From NCBI GenBank assembly GCA_007750655.1, contig CP036290.1:2418001-2482000 (forward strand): 64,000 nt of DNA. Direction: 5' to 3'. Positions 53,422 through 63,353 of the stretch are shown piece by piece. A model generated the notes under the pieces. That model was not told the DNA's origin, did no database searches, and worked only from the letters and a program-made list of their open reading frames with translations. The stretch comes from Rohdeia mirabilis (GTDB lineage Bacteria > Planctomycetota > UBA1135 > GCA-002686595). Each line of letters opens with the position of its first letter. Within the stretch, counting starts at the first letter, position 1. Position numbers and translations under genes: made by a program.

Positions 53422-54666
53422 GTGATCGAAGTCCAGAATCTCACCCGCCGCTTCGGGCCCCACGTCGCGGTCGACGATCTCTCGTTCCGCCTCGAGGCCG
53501 GCGAAGTCGTGGGGTTCCTCGGTCCCAACGGCGCGGGCAAGACCACGACGATGCGCATGTTGGCGGGTTTCCTGCCGGCGACGCGCGGTCGCATCACCAT
53601 CGGCGGGTTCGACGTCCTGCGCCAGTCGCTCGAGGTGCGGCGCCGCATCGGGTACCTGCCCGAGAACGTCCCGCTCTACCCGGAACTGCGCGTCGAGGAG
53701 ATGCTTCGGTTCCAGGCGCGGCTGCACCGCATTCCGCGCGGCGAGCGTGTCGAACGCATCGGTCGCGCACTCGAACGGGTGGGGCTCACGGACCGCGCGC
53801 GCTCGCTCGTCGGCGCACTGTCGCGGGGCTTGCGGCAACGGGCCGGTCTGGCCGTGAGCCTGCTTCCCGAGCCGGACGTGCTGATCCTCGACGAGCCCAC
53901 CAGCGGCCTCGACCCGATCCAGCGGATGGAAGTGCGGCGACTCGTGCAGGACCTCGCGAGCGAACACACGGTCCTGCTCTCCTCGCACATCCTGGCCGAG
54001 GTCGAAGCGATCTGTCCGCGCGTCCTGATCGTGCACCGCGGGCGCTGCCTGGCGGACGGCCGCGCCGAGGACCTCGTGCGCGAGTTGGGCGGTGGGGCGG
54101 CCTTCGTGCGCGTCGAGGCCGCGGTGCCCGACGCCTCGGACGCGGCGCGTCTGCTCGGATCCCTCCCCGGCGTCGAGTCGGTCGAGGTCGGTGAACGCCT
54201 CGGCATCCACACCGAGTTCGTCGTGCGCGGCGACGGCGATCTGCGCGAGGACGTCGGTGCGCTCGCGATGGCGAAGAGTTGGGCGCTGCGCGAACTGTCG
54301 TGGGAGAAGCCTTCGCTCGAGCGCCTGTTCGCCGCGCTCGTCCTCGGCGAGGAGCCCGCCAGCGCGGCGCTCGGCACGTCCGCGGAACGTGCCGGCGGCG
54401 CGCAGCCCGAGCGCGCAGCTGCGAGCGCAGCACCCCAGGGACTCCTCGCGCTCGCGCCGGACTCGGGCGCTGGCGGACAGCGAAACGTGCCGCCGACGAT
54501 GGCAGCGAACACGTCCGGGCCGAAGGCGGCATCCAACGTGCTCGATCCGTTCGCGCGGGCCAAGCCTCCCGCGGCCCCGACGCTGAACCCGTTCGAGCGC
54601 GCGACACCCGCGGCGCCACCGCCGCCCGACGTGGAAGCCGAACGCGCAGAAGGAGACCCGTCGTGA
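53422..54666 (+). CDS. GldA-type ABC ATPase with a long C-terminal extension
   Basis: A 414-aa ABC ATPase. Walker A is GPNGAGKTT (34-42), Walker B VLILDEPTSGLDP, and the signature is degenerate (LSRGLRQR in place of LSGGQ). The ATPase core ends near residue 310. The last 100 residues are low-complexity and hold two related blocks, LDPFARAKPPAAP and LNPFERATPAAP. With the permease, GldG-like and DUF4340 genes behind it, the complex resembles the GldAFG exporter first known from gliding Bacteroidota, present in many non-gliders with unknown substrate. GTG 53422; the next gene overlaps by GTGA (54663-54666). Confidence 0.87.
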   Translation: MIEVQNLTRRFGPHVAVDDLSFRLEAGEVVGFLGPNGAGKTTTMRMLAGFLPATRGRITIGGFDVLRQSLEVRRRIGYLPENVPLYPELRVEEMLRFQARLHRIPRGERVERIGRALERVGLTDRARSLVGALSRGLRQRAGLAVSLLPEPDVLILDEPTSGLDPIQRMEVRRLVQDLASEHTVLLSSHILAEVEAICPRVLIVHRGRCLADGRAEDLVRELGGGAAFVRVEAAVPDASDAARLLGSLPGVESVEVGERLGIHTEFVVRGDGDLREDVGALAMAKSWALRELSWEKPSLERLFAALVLGEEPASAALGTSAERAGGAQPERAAASAAPQGLLALAPDSGAGGQRNVPPTMAANTSGPKAASNVLDPFARAKPPAAPTLNPFERATPAAPPPPDVEAERAEGDPS

Positions 54667-55430
54667 TCGTCGGTACCTGGATCGTCTTCCGGCGCGAACT
54701 CGTCGGCCTGTTCCTCCAGCCTCTGGCCTGGATCCTGTTGCTGCTGGCCAGCCTCTTCCAAGGGTTGATGTTCACCAGCGTCTACCTCCCGGGTCAGGGC
54801 GGCGACGTGCACCGCGCCGCGCTCGCCCTGTTGGGTGGCACCGAGATGTTCTGGATCCTGGCCCTGGTCATGACGCCGCTCGTGACGATGCGGATGATCA
54901 GCGAGGAAGCGCGCAGCGGCGTGCTCGAGTTCCTCCTCACGGCGCCGGTTCCGGACGTCTCGGTCGTGCTGGGCAAGCTTCTGGCCGCGACTTCGTTCAT
55001 GGGGATCCTGTGGGGCTCGGGCTTCCTGCCGCTGATCGTCTCGACCATCGGTGGCGTCCCGCCCGACTGGTCACACCTGTTGGTCGCGTACTTCGGGATG
55101 GTGCTCGTCTCGGCGCTGTTCTGCGCGGTCGGCCTGACCATGAGCGCCCTGTGCGCCACGCCGATCCTCGCCGCGTTCCTGGCCTTTCTCGCCAATCTCG
55201 CCCTCATGCTCAGCGGCATTGCGCTGCGCCTGACCGACGCGGTCCCCGAAGAGGTCGTGCCGCGCGCCGCGATCGAGTGGATCGTCGACAAGTTCGACGT
55301 GGTCGGCCGCTTCCAGGTCTCGTTCGTCGCGGGCGTCCTGGACTCCGCGCACGTGGCCTTCTTCCTGGCCTGGACCATGGCCTTCGTCTTCCTCGCGGTG
55401 CGGATGCTCGAGATGCGGAGGTGGCGCTGA
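54663..55430 (+). CDS. GldF-type ABC permease
   Basis: A 255-aa ABC-2 family permease with six hydrophobic segments. The segment MRMISEEARSGVLEFLLTAPV (about residues 79-99) is the typical ABC-2/GldF motif between the second and third helices. It is the membrane partner of the upstream ATPase. GTG start inside the ATPase stop; its own TGA overlaps the next ATG (TGATG 55428-55432). Confidence 0.88.
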   Translation: MIVGTWIVFRRELVGLFLQPLAWILLLLASLFQGLMFTSVYLPGQGGDVHRAALALLGGTEMFWILALVMTPLVTMRMISEEARSGVLEFLLTAPVPDVSVVLGKLLAATSFMGILWGSGFLPLIVSTIGGVPPDWSHLLVAYFGMVLVSALFCAVGLTMSALCATPILAAFLAFLANLALMLSGIALRLTDAVPEEVVPRAAIEWIVDKFDVVGRFQVSFVAGVLDSAHVAFFLAWTMAFVFLAVRMLEMRRWR

Positions 55431-56965
55431 TGAAGGGCGCCACGTACACGCGCTGGACCCGCGTGGCCCTCGCCGGCCAGGTGCTGTTGATGGTCGTGCT
55501 GGCCGTCGCCGCAGCGATGCTGGTCATCGAGGCGTCCCAGACTCCCGGTGCTCGTCTGCGCTACGACGCGACCTTCGACAGCGGAAGCAGCCTCGATCAG
55601 GGCACCGTCGACGTGCTGGCGGCGCTCGACAGCGCCGAGATCGACCTCTTCTACCGGCCGACCGCGCGCGGTGGTGAGGCTCTGCGCGAGGCCTTCACAC
55701 GCATGCGCGCGCTCCTGACGCTCGCCGAGGATCAAGTTCCCGGCAAGCTCACGGTGCGCTACCACGACGCGAACGACCTGGCCCGCGCCGAGGCCCGCAT
55801 GCAGGAGATCGGCGTGACCGCGCGCGATCTGTCGTACCCGACGCCGCTCGGCACATGGCTCGCCGCGATGGTGGTGAAGGTCGGTGAGCGACGGACCGTC
55901 GCGCGCATGGTCCCCGACATCTGCACGATCTTCCAGGGCGACCCCGAGCGCGGCGTTCCGGCCTCGGTGCAGAGTTTCCATGGCGAATCCGCACTGGCCG
56001 AAGCGCTCGGCCGCGTCGCGGGAGCGGATGCGCCGGTGGTGTACGTGGTGGCGGGTGCGGCCGAGATGACGCTCGAGGCCGGACAGCAGGGCGGCATCGG
56101 AGACCTCACGGTCGCGCTCGGCAACGAGGGCTTCGTGGTCGGCAGCTGGGATCCCGCCGTCGATCCAGCGGTGCCGAGCGGCGCCGACATCCTCGTGCTC
56201 GCCGGACCCGAGGTGTCGTACACGTCCGCTGCCGCCGAGGAGATCGAACGCTTCGTCCTCGGCGGCGGAGCCCTCTTCGGCTGCATCGGCGCCAGCTTCG
56301 TCAACTCGTCGGACGGACTGCCCGACCTCATGGCGCGCTTCGGCCAGCAGCTCGTGCCGGGACTCGTCTGCCATCCGTTCTTCGATCCGGGGTACCGTCG
56401 CTACACGACCGGCGACGTGCGCTGTGCCGAGCACTGGATCTACACCGCGAATCTCTCGGCCTCGCACCCGGTGACGGTGCCGTTGCGGACGGGCTCGGCG
56501 CCGGTCGCGTCGTTCTACCAGTCGCGCAGCATCGAGCGCGCCGAGGTTCCGGAAGGCGGCACGTTCGTCGATCTCGTGCGCACCGACGAGAACTCCTGGC
56601 GCGACGTCGTGACCCAGCCGCCCTTCAGCTTCGACGAAGAGCGGGAGCGTTCGGGGCGTTTCACCCTGATGGCTGCGACCGAGTGGACCGGCCCGAGTGC
56701 CAAGCGCTCGCGCGTCATCGGCCTGGCGGCCGCCTTCCCGCTCGCCCAAGGATTCGAGTTCAACCGCGACCTTCTGATCAACGCGTTCGAGTGGCTGGCG
56801 GACCGCGACTACCGCGTCCGCATGCGTCCGCGACAGGAGTTCCGCGCCGAGCTCGGTGAGCACGTGGCCGGTCTGACGACCGCGGTGAAGTGGACGGGCT
56901 GGTTCGGGTTCCCCGCGCTGTGCGTCGTCATCGGTGGGTTCCTCGCGCTGCGGCGGCGGCGCTAG
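55430..56965 (+). CDS. GldG-like ABC transporter auxiliary protein
   Basis: A 511-aa membrane protein with an N-terminal anchor (about residues 15-35), a large extracytoplasmic part, and a C-terminal helix (about 485-505) ending in RRRR. The middle has the class-I glutamine-amidotransferase-like fold of the GldG/ABC auxiliary family (VVYVVAGAAEMTLEA, then GADILVLAGPEVSYTSAAAEEIERFV). It is fully coupled to the permease by TGATG. It is thought to work with the ABC pair; the mechanism is not established. Confidence 0.8.
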   Translation: MKGATYTRWTRVALAGQVLLMVVLAVAAAMLVIEASQTPGARLRYDATFDSGSSLDQGTVDVLAALDSAEIDLFYRPTARGGEALREAFTRMRALLTLAEDQVPGKLTVRYHDANDLARAEARMQEIGVTARDLSYPTPLGTWLAAMVVKVGERRTVARMVPDICTIFQGDPERGVPASVQSFHGESALAEALGRVAGADAPVVYVVAGAAEMTLEAGQQGGIGDLTVALGNEGFVVGSWDPAVDPAVPSGADILVLAGPEVSYTSAAAEEIERFVLGGGALFGCIGASFVNSSDGLPDLMARFGQQLVPGLVCHPFFDPGYRRYTTGDVRCAEHWIYTANLSASHPVTVPLRTGSAPVASFYQSRSIERAEVPEGGTFVDLVRTDENSWRDVVTQPPFSFDEERERSGRFTLMAATEWTGPSAKRSRVIGLAAAFPLAQGFEFNRDLLINAFEWLADRDYRVRMRPRQEFRAELGEHVAGLTTAVKWTGWFGFPALCVVIGGFLALRRRR

Positions 56966-56969
56966 CACG

Positions 56970-58796
56970 ATGCACAACAAGAAGATCCTCCTGCTCGTCC
57001 TGGCCGTCGGCCTGCTCGGCTTCTTCGTCAGTCGTCAGATGCGGACGAACTCTCCGCTCGACGAACTCGGGATCGAGCGCATCTTCGAGGGCTTCGAGCG
57101 GAGGCTGGTCGACGAGCTGCGGATCGAGCAGGTCCACCGCGGTCAGTTCATCACCTTCGAGCGTGGGGACGACGGCCTGTGGCGCATGACCGAGCCCCTC
57201 GAGCGACGCGCGGAGCAGTCCACGATCGCGGACATTCTCGCGCGCGCCGTGACGACGCCCGGTACGCCGACGCCGGGGCTCACGCGGGAACAGGCCGGCC
57301 TCGAACCTCCGCTCGCGGTCGTGCAGTTCGTCGAGGCCTCGGGGACTTTGGACGAGCGCAGGCATCGGCTCGAACTGGGCGCGATGGATCTCGACCAAGC
57401 CAACGTGCACCTGTTCGCCGACGGCCGCATCCTGCGCGCTCCGCGCGGTCTGTGGGACGCCATCGACCGACCCGTGGACTCCTATCGCGAGCAGCGCCTG
57501 CTCCCCGATCTGGACGCCAAGCAGGTCGTCGGCATCCGCCGGCACGGAACGTTGCCCGCCTCGATCGCTTCGCAGGTCCCGATCGAGGTCGCGGACGGCG
57601 TCTTCAGTTCGTTCGACGCGGGGGGGCGCTTGGATCTCGAACTCGAGGCCGACCTGATCGAGGACCGCTGGTTGGTCTCGAGCCCGCACAAGATGCAGCT
57701 CGATCCCGCTGCGATGTCGATCTACCTGCAGTCGATGCTCGGGATGCGCGCGGTGCGCTTCGTCGACCGCGTGCCCGCGGACCTGCGGGAGACCGGCCTC
57801 GCCGATCCGTTCGTCGTGCTCGAGTTCGTGCAACGCGGAGGTGCGGTGCACACGCTCGAGATCGGGCTGCCCGGTTCCGCGTCGGCCGGGCCCGCCGTCG
57901 AGAGACCCTTCTGGTTCTGCCGCGTGGACGGCGACGACAGCGTGCTCTACGAGATCGAGGCCGAGCGCGTGCGCGTCTTCTGTCAGCCGTTCGAGAATCT
58001 CATGGACTTCGGGCTCCTGCACACGCTGCGCTCGCGGATCACGCGCGTCGAGGCCCGGGGTCCCAGCGGCGCGGTCGAAGTCGTGAACGACGGGGGAACG
58101 TGGTACGTGGACGTGGCGGGCGAACCGCGCCGCGCGGATGGGGGGCTGATCTCGGACTGGCTGGGCGACGTCGATCGCATGGAGTTCATCAACGTGCTCG
58201 ACCCGGCTGTCTTCTTTGAACTCGAGATCACGGGCACGATCACGGTCGTGACCGATGAGGTCGAGGATCGACTCACGCTCGGTCCACGGGTCGACGTGGC
58301 CGGCGTCTCGGTGCGTGCGGTGCGCCGCGGCAGCGACGAGCTGTGGGGCATCGTCGCCCGCGATCTCGAGAGCATGACCGAGCGCGATCCGCTGGCCCTT
58401 CTCAGCCTCCGCCTCGTCGGTGCGCGCGAGGCGGACGTGGCGCGCGTCGAGGTCTCGGACGCCTTTGGTGCGACGCGCTCGTGGGTGCGCGACCCGCAGT
58501 CCAGTCTGTGGGGTCCGGCCGGCGCCGACGGTCTCGAGGACAAGGAGTTCGCGCGGATCGTGGACCGGGTCCTGGCTCCGGTGGCGGCGCGTTGGCTGGA
58601 CGAAGCGACCGTGGGGACCATGGACTGGAGCACGGGGACGGACGTCACCATCCACTTCACGGACGAGCGCACGGCGAGCTACCGCCTGCTGGAATCGGGC
58701 GCGAGCGTGTTCGCGCTGTGGAGCGGACTGGCGGCCGAGCTCAGCACGCGTGTGCTGTTCGACGGCCTCGCGGAGCGGTTGGAAGCACCGCGCTGA
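56970..58796 (+). CDS. DUF4340-domain protein of the ABC cluster
   Basis: A 608-aa membrane-anchored protein with one N-terminal helix (about residues 5-20) and a large extracytoplasmic portion made of repeated DUF4340-like modules. Each has the pattern LWRMTEP / ILRAPRGLWD / IRRHG and the V-x-I-x-H/R-G strands. Such proteins regularly accompany GldG-like genes and presumably form the outer part of the same complex. The ATG at 56970 is 4 bp after the GldG-like stop. It ends only 7 bp from the stop of the opposing Rieske-glutamate synthase gene, with no visible hairpin between. Confidence 0.78.
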   Translation: MHNKKILLLVLAVGLLGFFVSRQMRTNSPLDELGIERIFEGFERRLVDELRIEQVHRGQFITFERGDDGLWRMTEPLERRAEQSTIADILARAVTTPGTPTPGLTREQAGLEPPLAVVQFVEASGTLDERRHRLELGAMDLDQANVHLFADGRILRAPRGLWDAIDRPVDSYREQRLLPDLDAKQVVGIRRHGTLPASIASQVPIEVADGVFSSFDAGGRLDLELEADLIEDRWLVSSPHKMQLDPAAMSIYLQSMLGMRAVRFVDRVPADLRETGLADPFVVLEFVQRGGAVHTLEIGLPGSASAGPAVERPFWFCRVDGDDSVLYEIEAERVRVFCQPFENLMDFGLLHTLRSRITRVEARGPSGAVEVVNDGGTWYVDVAGEPRRADGGLISDWLGDVDRMEFINVLDPAVFFELEITGTITVVTDEVEDRLTLGPRVDVAGVSVRAVRRGSDELWGIVARDLESMTERDPLALLSLRLVGAREADVARVEVSDAFGATRSWVRDPQSSLWGPAGADGLEDKEFARIVDRVLAPVAARWLDEATVGTMDWSTGTDVTIHFTDERTASYRLLESGASVFALWSGLAAELSTRVLFDGLAERLEAPR

Positions 58797-58803
58797 ACAG
58801 CGT

Positions 58804-60441
58804 TCACTCGCGACCGGCCACGCCCGCGTACGCTACGCCCGCAAGATCGGACATGTCGCGCGACCAGGTGACCAGGTCCGTGTTCGTGAACTTCGAGAGG
58901 TGGTCGTGTCCGCAGGCGCGGGCCATGACGCGCATCAGTTGGATCGTCGCGGCGAACCAGTTCTCGAGCCGCTGCGCCGAACGGGCGATCTCGAGGCGCG
59001 CGCGCAGGTGCTCCTTCTGCGTCGCGATCCCGACGGGACAGTTGTTCGTGTGGCAGGCGCGCATGCCGAGGCACCCGATCGCCTGCAGCGGCGCGTTCGC
59101 CAGCGCCAGGGCGTCGGCACCGAGGGCGAGGGCCTTCAGGAAATCGCTCTCCGTGCGCATTCCGCCCGTCGCGATCAGCGTCACGTCGCTCGCGCCGCAC
59201 CGGTCCAAGTGGCGGCGCGCGCGCGCCAGGGCCGGGATGGTGGGCACCGAGATGTTGTTCTTGAAGACGTTCGGTGCCGCCCCAGTGCCGCCGCCACGGC
59301 CGTCGAGAACGATGTAGTCGGCGCCGGCTTCCAGGCAGAAGTCGATGTCCTTCTCGATGTGCTGGGCGGAGAGCTTGAAGCCGATCGGGATACCGCCCGT
59401 GGCGTCGCGTACCTCGGCCGCGACGGCTGCGTAGTCGGCGGGCGTCTCGAGGTCGGTGAAGCGCGCCGGACTGATCGCGTCCTGGCCCTCGGAGAGGCCC
59501 CGCACCTCGGCGATGCGGCGCGTGACCTTGGTGCCCGGCAGGTGCCCACCGGTGCCGGTCTTCGCGGCCTGCCCGCTCTTGAAGTGGAAGGCCTGGGCCA
59601 GCTTCACCTTGTCGATCGAGTAGCCGAAGCGGCCCGAAGCCAACTCGTAGAAGTAGCGGCTGTTCGAGGACTGCTCCTCCGGCAGCATCCCACCTTCTCC
59701 GGAGCAGATGCCGGTGCCGGCCAGCTCGGCCCCCTTCGCGAGCGCGATCTTCGCCTCCTCGCTCAGCGCACCGAAGCTCATGTCGCTGACGAAGAGCGGG
59801 ATCGCGAGCCGCAAGGGCTTCTTGGCGCGCGGTCCGATCACGACGTCGGTCCCGACCGGTGCGTCGTCGATCAGCGGCGGACGGTGCAATTGAGCCGTCA
59901 AGAGCTGGATGTCGTCCCACCTCGGCAGGGTCGGGAGCGCGACACCCATGGCGCTGACCGGGCCGTGGTGTCCGATGCCGGCGGCGCCCGAGCGCGCGAG
60001 GGTCTGGATGTGTCCGTTGTGCGACTCGGCCGGATCGCCGTGGGGGTCCTGGTAGTTTCCCAGGTAGGCGTCGCGATCGAAGGGCTGCGGGTGTTCGAGT
60101 GCCCAGTCGGCGATCTCCGCCTCGTCGACGATCACGCGGCCGTCCAGCACCCAGCTCGCGAACTTGGGCAGGGCCTCGTCGTTGTCGTACTCGGACACCC
60201 CGCTGTCGAGCCGGTAGTCCCAGTCGTGCACGCCGCAGATCAGGTTGTCGCCCTCGACGCGTCCGTCGGCCATGAGCGCACCGCGGTGCAGGCAGCGGCC
60301 GTAGAGGACCGAGATGTCGTCGCCCAAGCGCACGACGACGAGGTCCACGCCGGCGACCAACGCGTAGGCCGGCCGACGATCGGCGAACTCGGAGAGCGCG
60401 CCGAGGTCGTGCGGACGTGTGGGAGCGCTCTCGATGCTCAT
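58804..60441 (-). CDS. Rieske domain fused to glutamate synthase-like FMN/Fe-S oxidoreductase
   Basis: A 545-aa cytoplasmic protein. Residues about 15-105 form a Rieske [2Fe-2S] domain (C50-L-H52 and C69-G-V-H72). Residues about 150-540 are the FMN- and [3Fe-4S]-binding domain of the glutamate synthase large subunit: [33 protein letters not shown] and the cluster cysteines C457, C463, C468 ([13 protein letters not shown]). The amidotransferase domain is missing, so ammonia must be free or the reaction is different. Electrons would enter through the Rieske centre. It is the last of five overlapping genes; its ATG lies inside the preceding stop (60438-60441). Confidence 0.87.
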   Translation of the reverse strand: MSIESAPTRPHDLGALSEFADRRPAYALVAGVDLVVVRLGDDISVLYGRCLHRGALMADGRVEGDNLICGVHDWDYRLDSGVSEYDNDEALPKFASWVLDGRVIVDEAEIADWALEHPQPFDRDAYLGNYQDPHGDPAESHNGHIQTLARSGAAGIGHHGPVSAMGVALPTLPRWDDIQLLTAQLHRPPLIDDAPVGTDVVIGPRAKKPLRLAIPLFVSDMSFGALSEEAKIALAKGAELAGTGICSGEGGMLPEEQSSNSRYFYELASGRFGYSIDKVKLAQAFHFKSGQAAKTGTGGHLPGTKVTRRIAEVRGLSEGQDAISPARFTDLETPADYAAVAAEVRDATGGIPIGFKLSAQHIEKDIDFCLEAGADYIVLDGRGGGTGAAPNVFKNNISVPTIPALARARRHLDRCGASDVTLIATGGMRTESDFLKALALGADALALANAPLQAIGCLGMRACHTNNCPVGIATQKEHLRARLEIARSAQRLENWFAATIQLMRVMARACGHDHLSKFTNTDLVTWSRDMSDLAGVAYAGVAGRE

Positions 60442-61205
60442 TCGTGCAGAAGGGTGTAGGAGTCGGGGTCGGAGCGCAGAACGAGCAGGTCGCCGTGGCG
60501 CTCGACCTCGCCCGTGATCTCGATCGGGAGCGCGACCATCGGCAGGACGCGCTCGTTGACGGCACCGCCCTCGTCGTCCACGAGCAGGTAGTAGGTGGCG
60601 TAGCCCTCGTCGTCGCGCACCAAGAGGACGGGCGGCACTCCGCCCGAGATGCAGCGCACGGCACAGGCGCGGTGGCTCTTGAGGTTGCCGGGCTTCATCA
60701 CGCCCAGGTAGCACTTGCTGTCGACGATCTCGCCGGTCAACGTGCGGACCCCGAGTTCGTCCGGGGACGCGGTGGGATGCACGGCGCCGGTGGGCGTCGT
60801 CGCGATCGAGACCGAGCCTGCGACGACTTCGATCATCGAGCGACCGTCGCGGTACACGAGCGTGCCCTCGAGTTCGTACCAGGCGCCGGGCGCCCCGGTG
60901 AACAACTCGTCGGCACCGTGCTTGCCGAAAGCCGAGAGGAGGTACCGGGAGTGTCCGTCGCCCGAGGGGTCGGGCGAGACGAGCACCGGGTGCGGCAGCC
61001 GCTCGATCCAGCCAGCGAACGGCTTCGTCACGCCGAACTCGAACACGCCGTCGCCCGCGTCGTTCTGGAGCGTGGCGGCGAGTCCGGCGACGCTCGCGAC
61101 GACCACCAGGCAAAGGGCGATCAGTGGCGCGAGGAACGAGCGCGTGCGCTGGGGCACTCCGTCGACGTAGCCGACGAAGAATTGCTGCGGGTCGGCGGGT
61201 CTCAT
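60438..61205 (-). CDS. Membrane-anchored protein with a Cys/His cluster motif
   Basis: A 255-aa protein with one membrane helix (about residues 24-45) and an extracytoplasmic domain. The most striking part is [12 protein letters not shown] followed by [16 protein letters not shown], giving C165, H178, C181 and C185. I have a sense that this block recurs in hypothetical proteins beside Rieske genes, but cannot name a family. The spacing suits a metal or redox site. It overlaps both neighbours by ATGA (60438-60441, 61202-61205), so it is made together with the Rieske-reductase and the glutamate synthase-like enzyme. Function unknown. Confidence 0.75.
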   Translation of the reverse strand: MRPADPQQFFVGYVDGVPQRTRSFLAPLIALCLVVVASVAGLAATLQNDAGDGVFEFGVTKPFAGWIERLPHPVLVSPDPSGDGHSRYLLSAFGKHGADELFTGAPGAWYELEGTLVYRDGRSMIEVVAGSVSIATTPTGAVHPTASPDELGVRTLTGEIVDSKCYLGVMKPGNLKSHRACAVRCISGGVPPVLLVRDDEGYATYYLLVDDEGGAVNERVLPMVALPIEITGEVERHGDLLVLRSDPDSYTLLHE

Positions 61206-62248
61206 GGGTTCGTCGTGGTCGAGGGTTCGACGAAGGTGCCGGCGGCGCGAGGTTCGGGGTCGAGCCAGACGCGACCGTCGACGACGCGCGTCGCGAACGT
61301 CGGCACCCGCTCGTGGAAGGGCGGGGGCGACTGCCCGTCCTCCGGGCGGTACTGGTAGCCGTGCCAGGGACAGGTCACGAGCCCGTCGCGCACGCAGCCC
61401 TCGCCGAGCGGGCCGTTCTGGTGCTGGCACAGGTTCGACATGGCGAACACGCGAGTGCCGTCGCGGAAGACGGCGACGCGCTCGCCCGAGACCGTGAGGA
61501 TCCGCGCGCGCGTGTCCGGGATCTCGTCGGCCGGTCCGACGTCGACCCAGCCCGTGAGGTCGTCGGTACCACTGGGCGCGACCTCGCGATCGGAGCCCTT
61601 CTCGCGAAAGCCGGCGATCAGGTGCAGTCCGAGCACCAGTACGAGGCCGACGATCACGGCCGCGAGCAGGACGGGGTGCCGCTGGTCCTGCAGCGCGCCG
61701 AGCGCCACGTGCATGACGATCAGACCGTACGCCGCGTAGACCAGCATGTGCAGCGCCTTCCAGACGGGCGCCGTGAGATTGGCCAGCCAGAAGTCGTGGC
61801 TCGTCGCCGCCATCAGGAACAGGATCGCGAGCGCGGCAGCGCCCAGCGGCTGGAAGGGGAAGCCGGCCGCGCCACCCGAGATCGGCGTCGTCACGAGGCT
61901 CACGAGCGGATCGGTGTCGCCGAGCGCGTGGAACTGGATCAGTGAGAAGACGCCGTGCACGAACGCGACGGCGAACATCGTTACTCCCAGGTGCCGGCGG
62001 TTGTAGAGCAGCGGAAGGAAGCGTTGATCGAGGCGCGCCAGCGGTCCGATGCACAGGATCACGTGCAAGAGGAGGAAGGCCGTGATCGCCGTGCTGCGGA
62101 TGAGCGCCGTCTCGAAGGTCAGGCCCTTGTCGGTGACGAGCGACAGCACGACGAAGGCCGCGATCGAGAGCAGCACGCCGACCAACACGACCTGGTCGTA
62201 GCGCTTCTTGTTGCGATTCCAGCCGACCGCTCGGTATCCGACTCCCAT
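61202..62248 (-). CDS. Ferric reductase-like membrane domain with C-terminal Rieske
   Basis: A 348-aa protein. Residues about 18-215 hold six membrane segments of the ferric reductase / cytochrome b561-like type with several helix histidines (H62, H86, H98, H167, H180) that could hold heme. Residues about 230-340 are a Rieske [2Fe-2S] domain (C274-Q-H276, C293-P-W-H296). The arrangement suggests transfer of electrons between membrane heme and a Rieske centre. The ATG at 62248 is chosen because it begins shortly before the first helix. Overlaps the next gene by ATGA. Confidence 0.85.
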   Translation of the reverse strand: MGVGYRAVGWNRNKKRYDQVVLVGVLLSIAAFVVLSLVTDKGLTFETALIRSTAITAFLLLHVILCIGPLARLDQRFLPLLYNRRHLGVTMFAVAFVHGVFSLIQFHALGDTDPLVSLVTTPISGGAAGFPFQPLGAAALAILFLMAATSHDFWLANLTAPVWKALHMLVYAAYGLIVMHVALGALQDQRHPVLLAAVIVGLVLVLGLHLIAGFREKGSDREVAPSGTDDLTGWVDVGPADEIPDTRARILTVSGERVAVFRDGTRVFAMSNLCQHQNGPLGEGCVRDGLVTCPWHGYQYRPEDGQSPPPFHERVPTFATRVVDGRVWLDPEPRAAGTFVEPSTTTNP

Positions 62249-62250
62249 GT

Positions 62251-62805
62251 TCAGAATGGCCACTGGGGTTGGGCCGGCGTGGCGGGGAGCTCGAACGTGG
62301 CGACGATCTCCGCCTTCTCGAGCTCGTACAGAACCAACCAGCACGGTCGATGGGTCGTGGACGTCGAATAGGCGATCGAACGGCCGTCGTCGCTCGCGCG
62401 CCCGAAGAGCTCGGCGTCGGCGGGCGGTCGGCCTCCGAGCGACGGCCGCTCGAACGTTCGGTAGAGGAGCGTCACGCCGAGGTCCGCGACCGACGCGGGA
62501 TCGACCTCGTACCAGTTGCTGACGGAAGAGGACTCCTCCTGGGCGCGCACCGATCCGTGGTACGCGATGCGCAACCTGCGACTCGGCGCATCCTGCGACG
62601 CGACCGGTTGCCAGGTGAACTCGACGTCGTCGCCGAACGCTCCGTCGCGCACCACGTCCTCCAGGAACTCGGCCGCCGCCGCGGTGTCGTTCGTCCAGGC
62701 CGACGCGTCGAGTCGGTCACCCGTCGCCCAGACGAGTCCGGCGGCCGTTGCGAATGCGAGAAGGACGACGCTCGCGCGGTGCCAACTGCGCAGTCGTCGA
62801 ATCAC
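62251..62805 (-). CDS. Unknown membrane-anchored protein of the Rieske operon
   Basis: A 184-aa protein with an N-terminal signal or anchor (about residues 11-26) and an extracytoplasmic domain with no recognised family. One cysteine (about C155, THRPCWLVLYE) is present. The GTG at 62805 lies within the stop of the upstream small membrane gene (GTGA on the minus strand), and its own stop is 2 bp before the ferric reductase-like gene, so it belongs to the same operon. Confidence 0.65.
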   Translation of the reverse strand: MIRRLRSWHRASVVLLAFATAAGLVWATGDRLDASAWTNDTAAAAEFLEDVVRDGAFGDDVEFTWQPVASQDAPSRRLRIAYHGSVRAQEESSSVSNWYEVDPASVADLGVTLLYRTFERPSLGGRPPADAELFGRASDDGRSIAYSTSTTHRPCWLVLYELEKAEIVATFELPATPAQPQWPF

Positions 62806-63065
62806 GGAGCGACCTCGCGCGCGGCGCGGCGGTGCGCGTCGCTTTGGATCGGCGGCTGCTTCGAGCCGACCATGCGCCACACCGACCACGGCCAGAGGGC
62901 GGCGGCCGCCGGCCAGATCAACAGCTTGAAGCCGAGCGGCGCACCCGCGGCGTCGGGGTCGACACGGGCGGCTCCGCGGAACGCGAACAGGCCTCCGACG
63001 AGCACGCCCACAAGAGCGTAGATCTCGAAGGCGCGCACGAGAGGGACGGCGATCTCGATGGGCAC
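62802..63065 (-). CDS. Small two-helix membrane protein, first gene of the Rieske operon
   Basis: An 87-aa protein with two hydrophobic segments (about residues 9-28 and 45-62) and a basic C-terminus. FEIYALVGVLVGGLFAFRG and the WPWSVWRM tryptophan block stand out. GTG start at 63065. I do not recognise a family; its size suggests an accessory subunit of the membrane reductase encoded two genes later. Confidence 0.65.
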   Translation of the reverse strand: MPIEIAVPLVRAFEIYALVGVLVGGLFAFRGAARVDPDAAGAPLGFKLLIWPAAAALWPWSVWRMVGSKQPPIQSDAHRRAAREVAP

Positions 63066-63353
63066 GGCGAGGCGGACGGGGGCGCGCCCCGAAGTGGGGC
63101 GGGGGGGCAGGGGTGGGTCGGTGGTTGCGGCTTCGACCCCTGTGGAGGGGGATCGTTCCGCGAGCTCGGACAGGACGACACCGGGCGGGCGCCGCGACGT
63201 CGGACGTCGCCAGCCGCTGGGGGCGGCCGCGATCGGACACGATACGCCCTGTCCCGGTGCTGACGGGACGAACGATCGCGCAGAAGATCAGGACTGGCGC
63301 CCGATGGGACGCCGCGGCACCCTGACAAAGCACGAACCGACAGCGCTGCCACC

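Noticed and set aside
58797..58803. Terminator between the DUF4340 gene and the Rieske operon
   Set aside because: The gap is 7 bp and no hairpin can form outside the coding ends. Termination must occur inside the opposing gene or through Rho.
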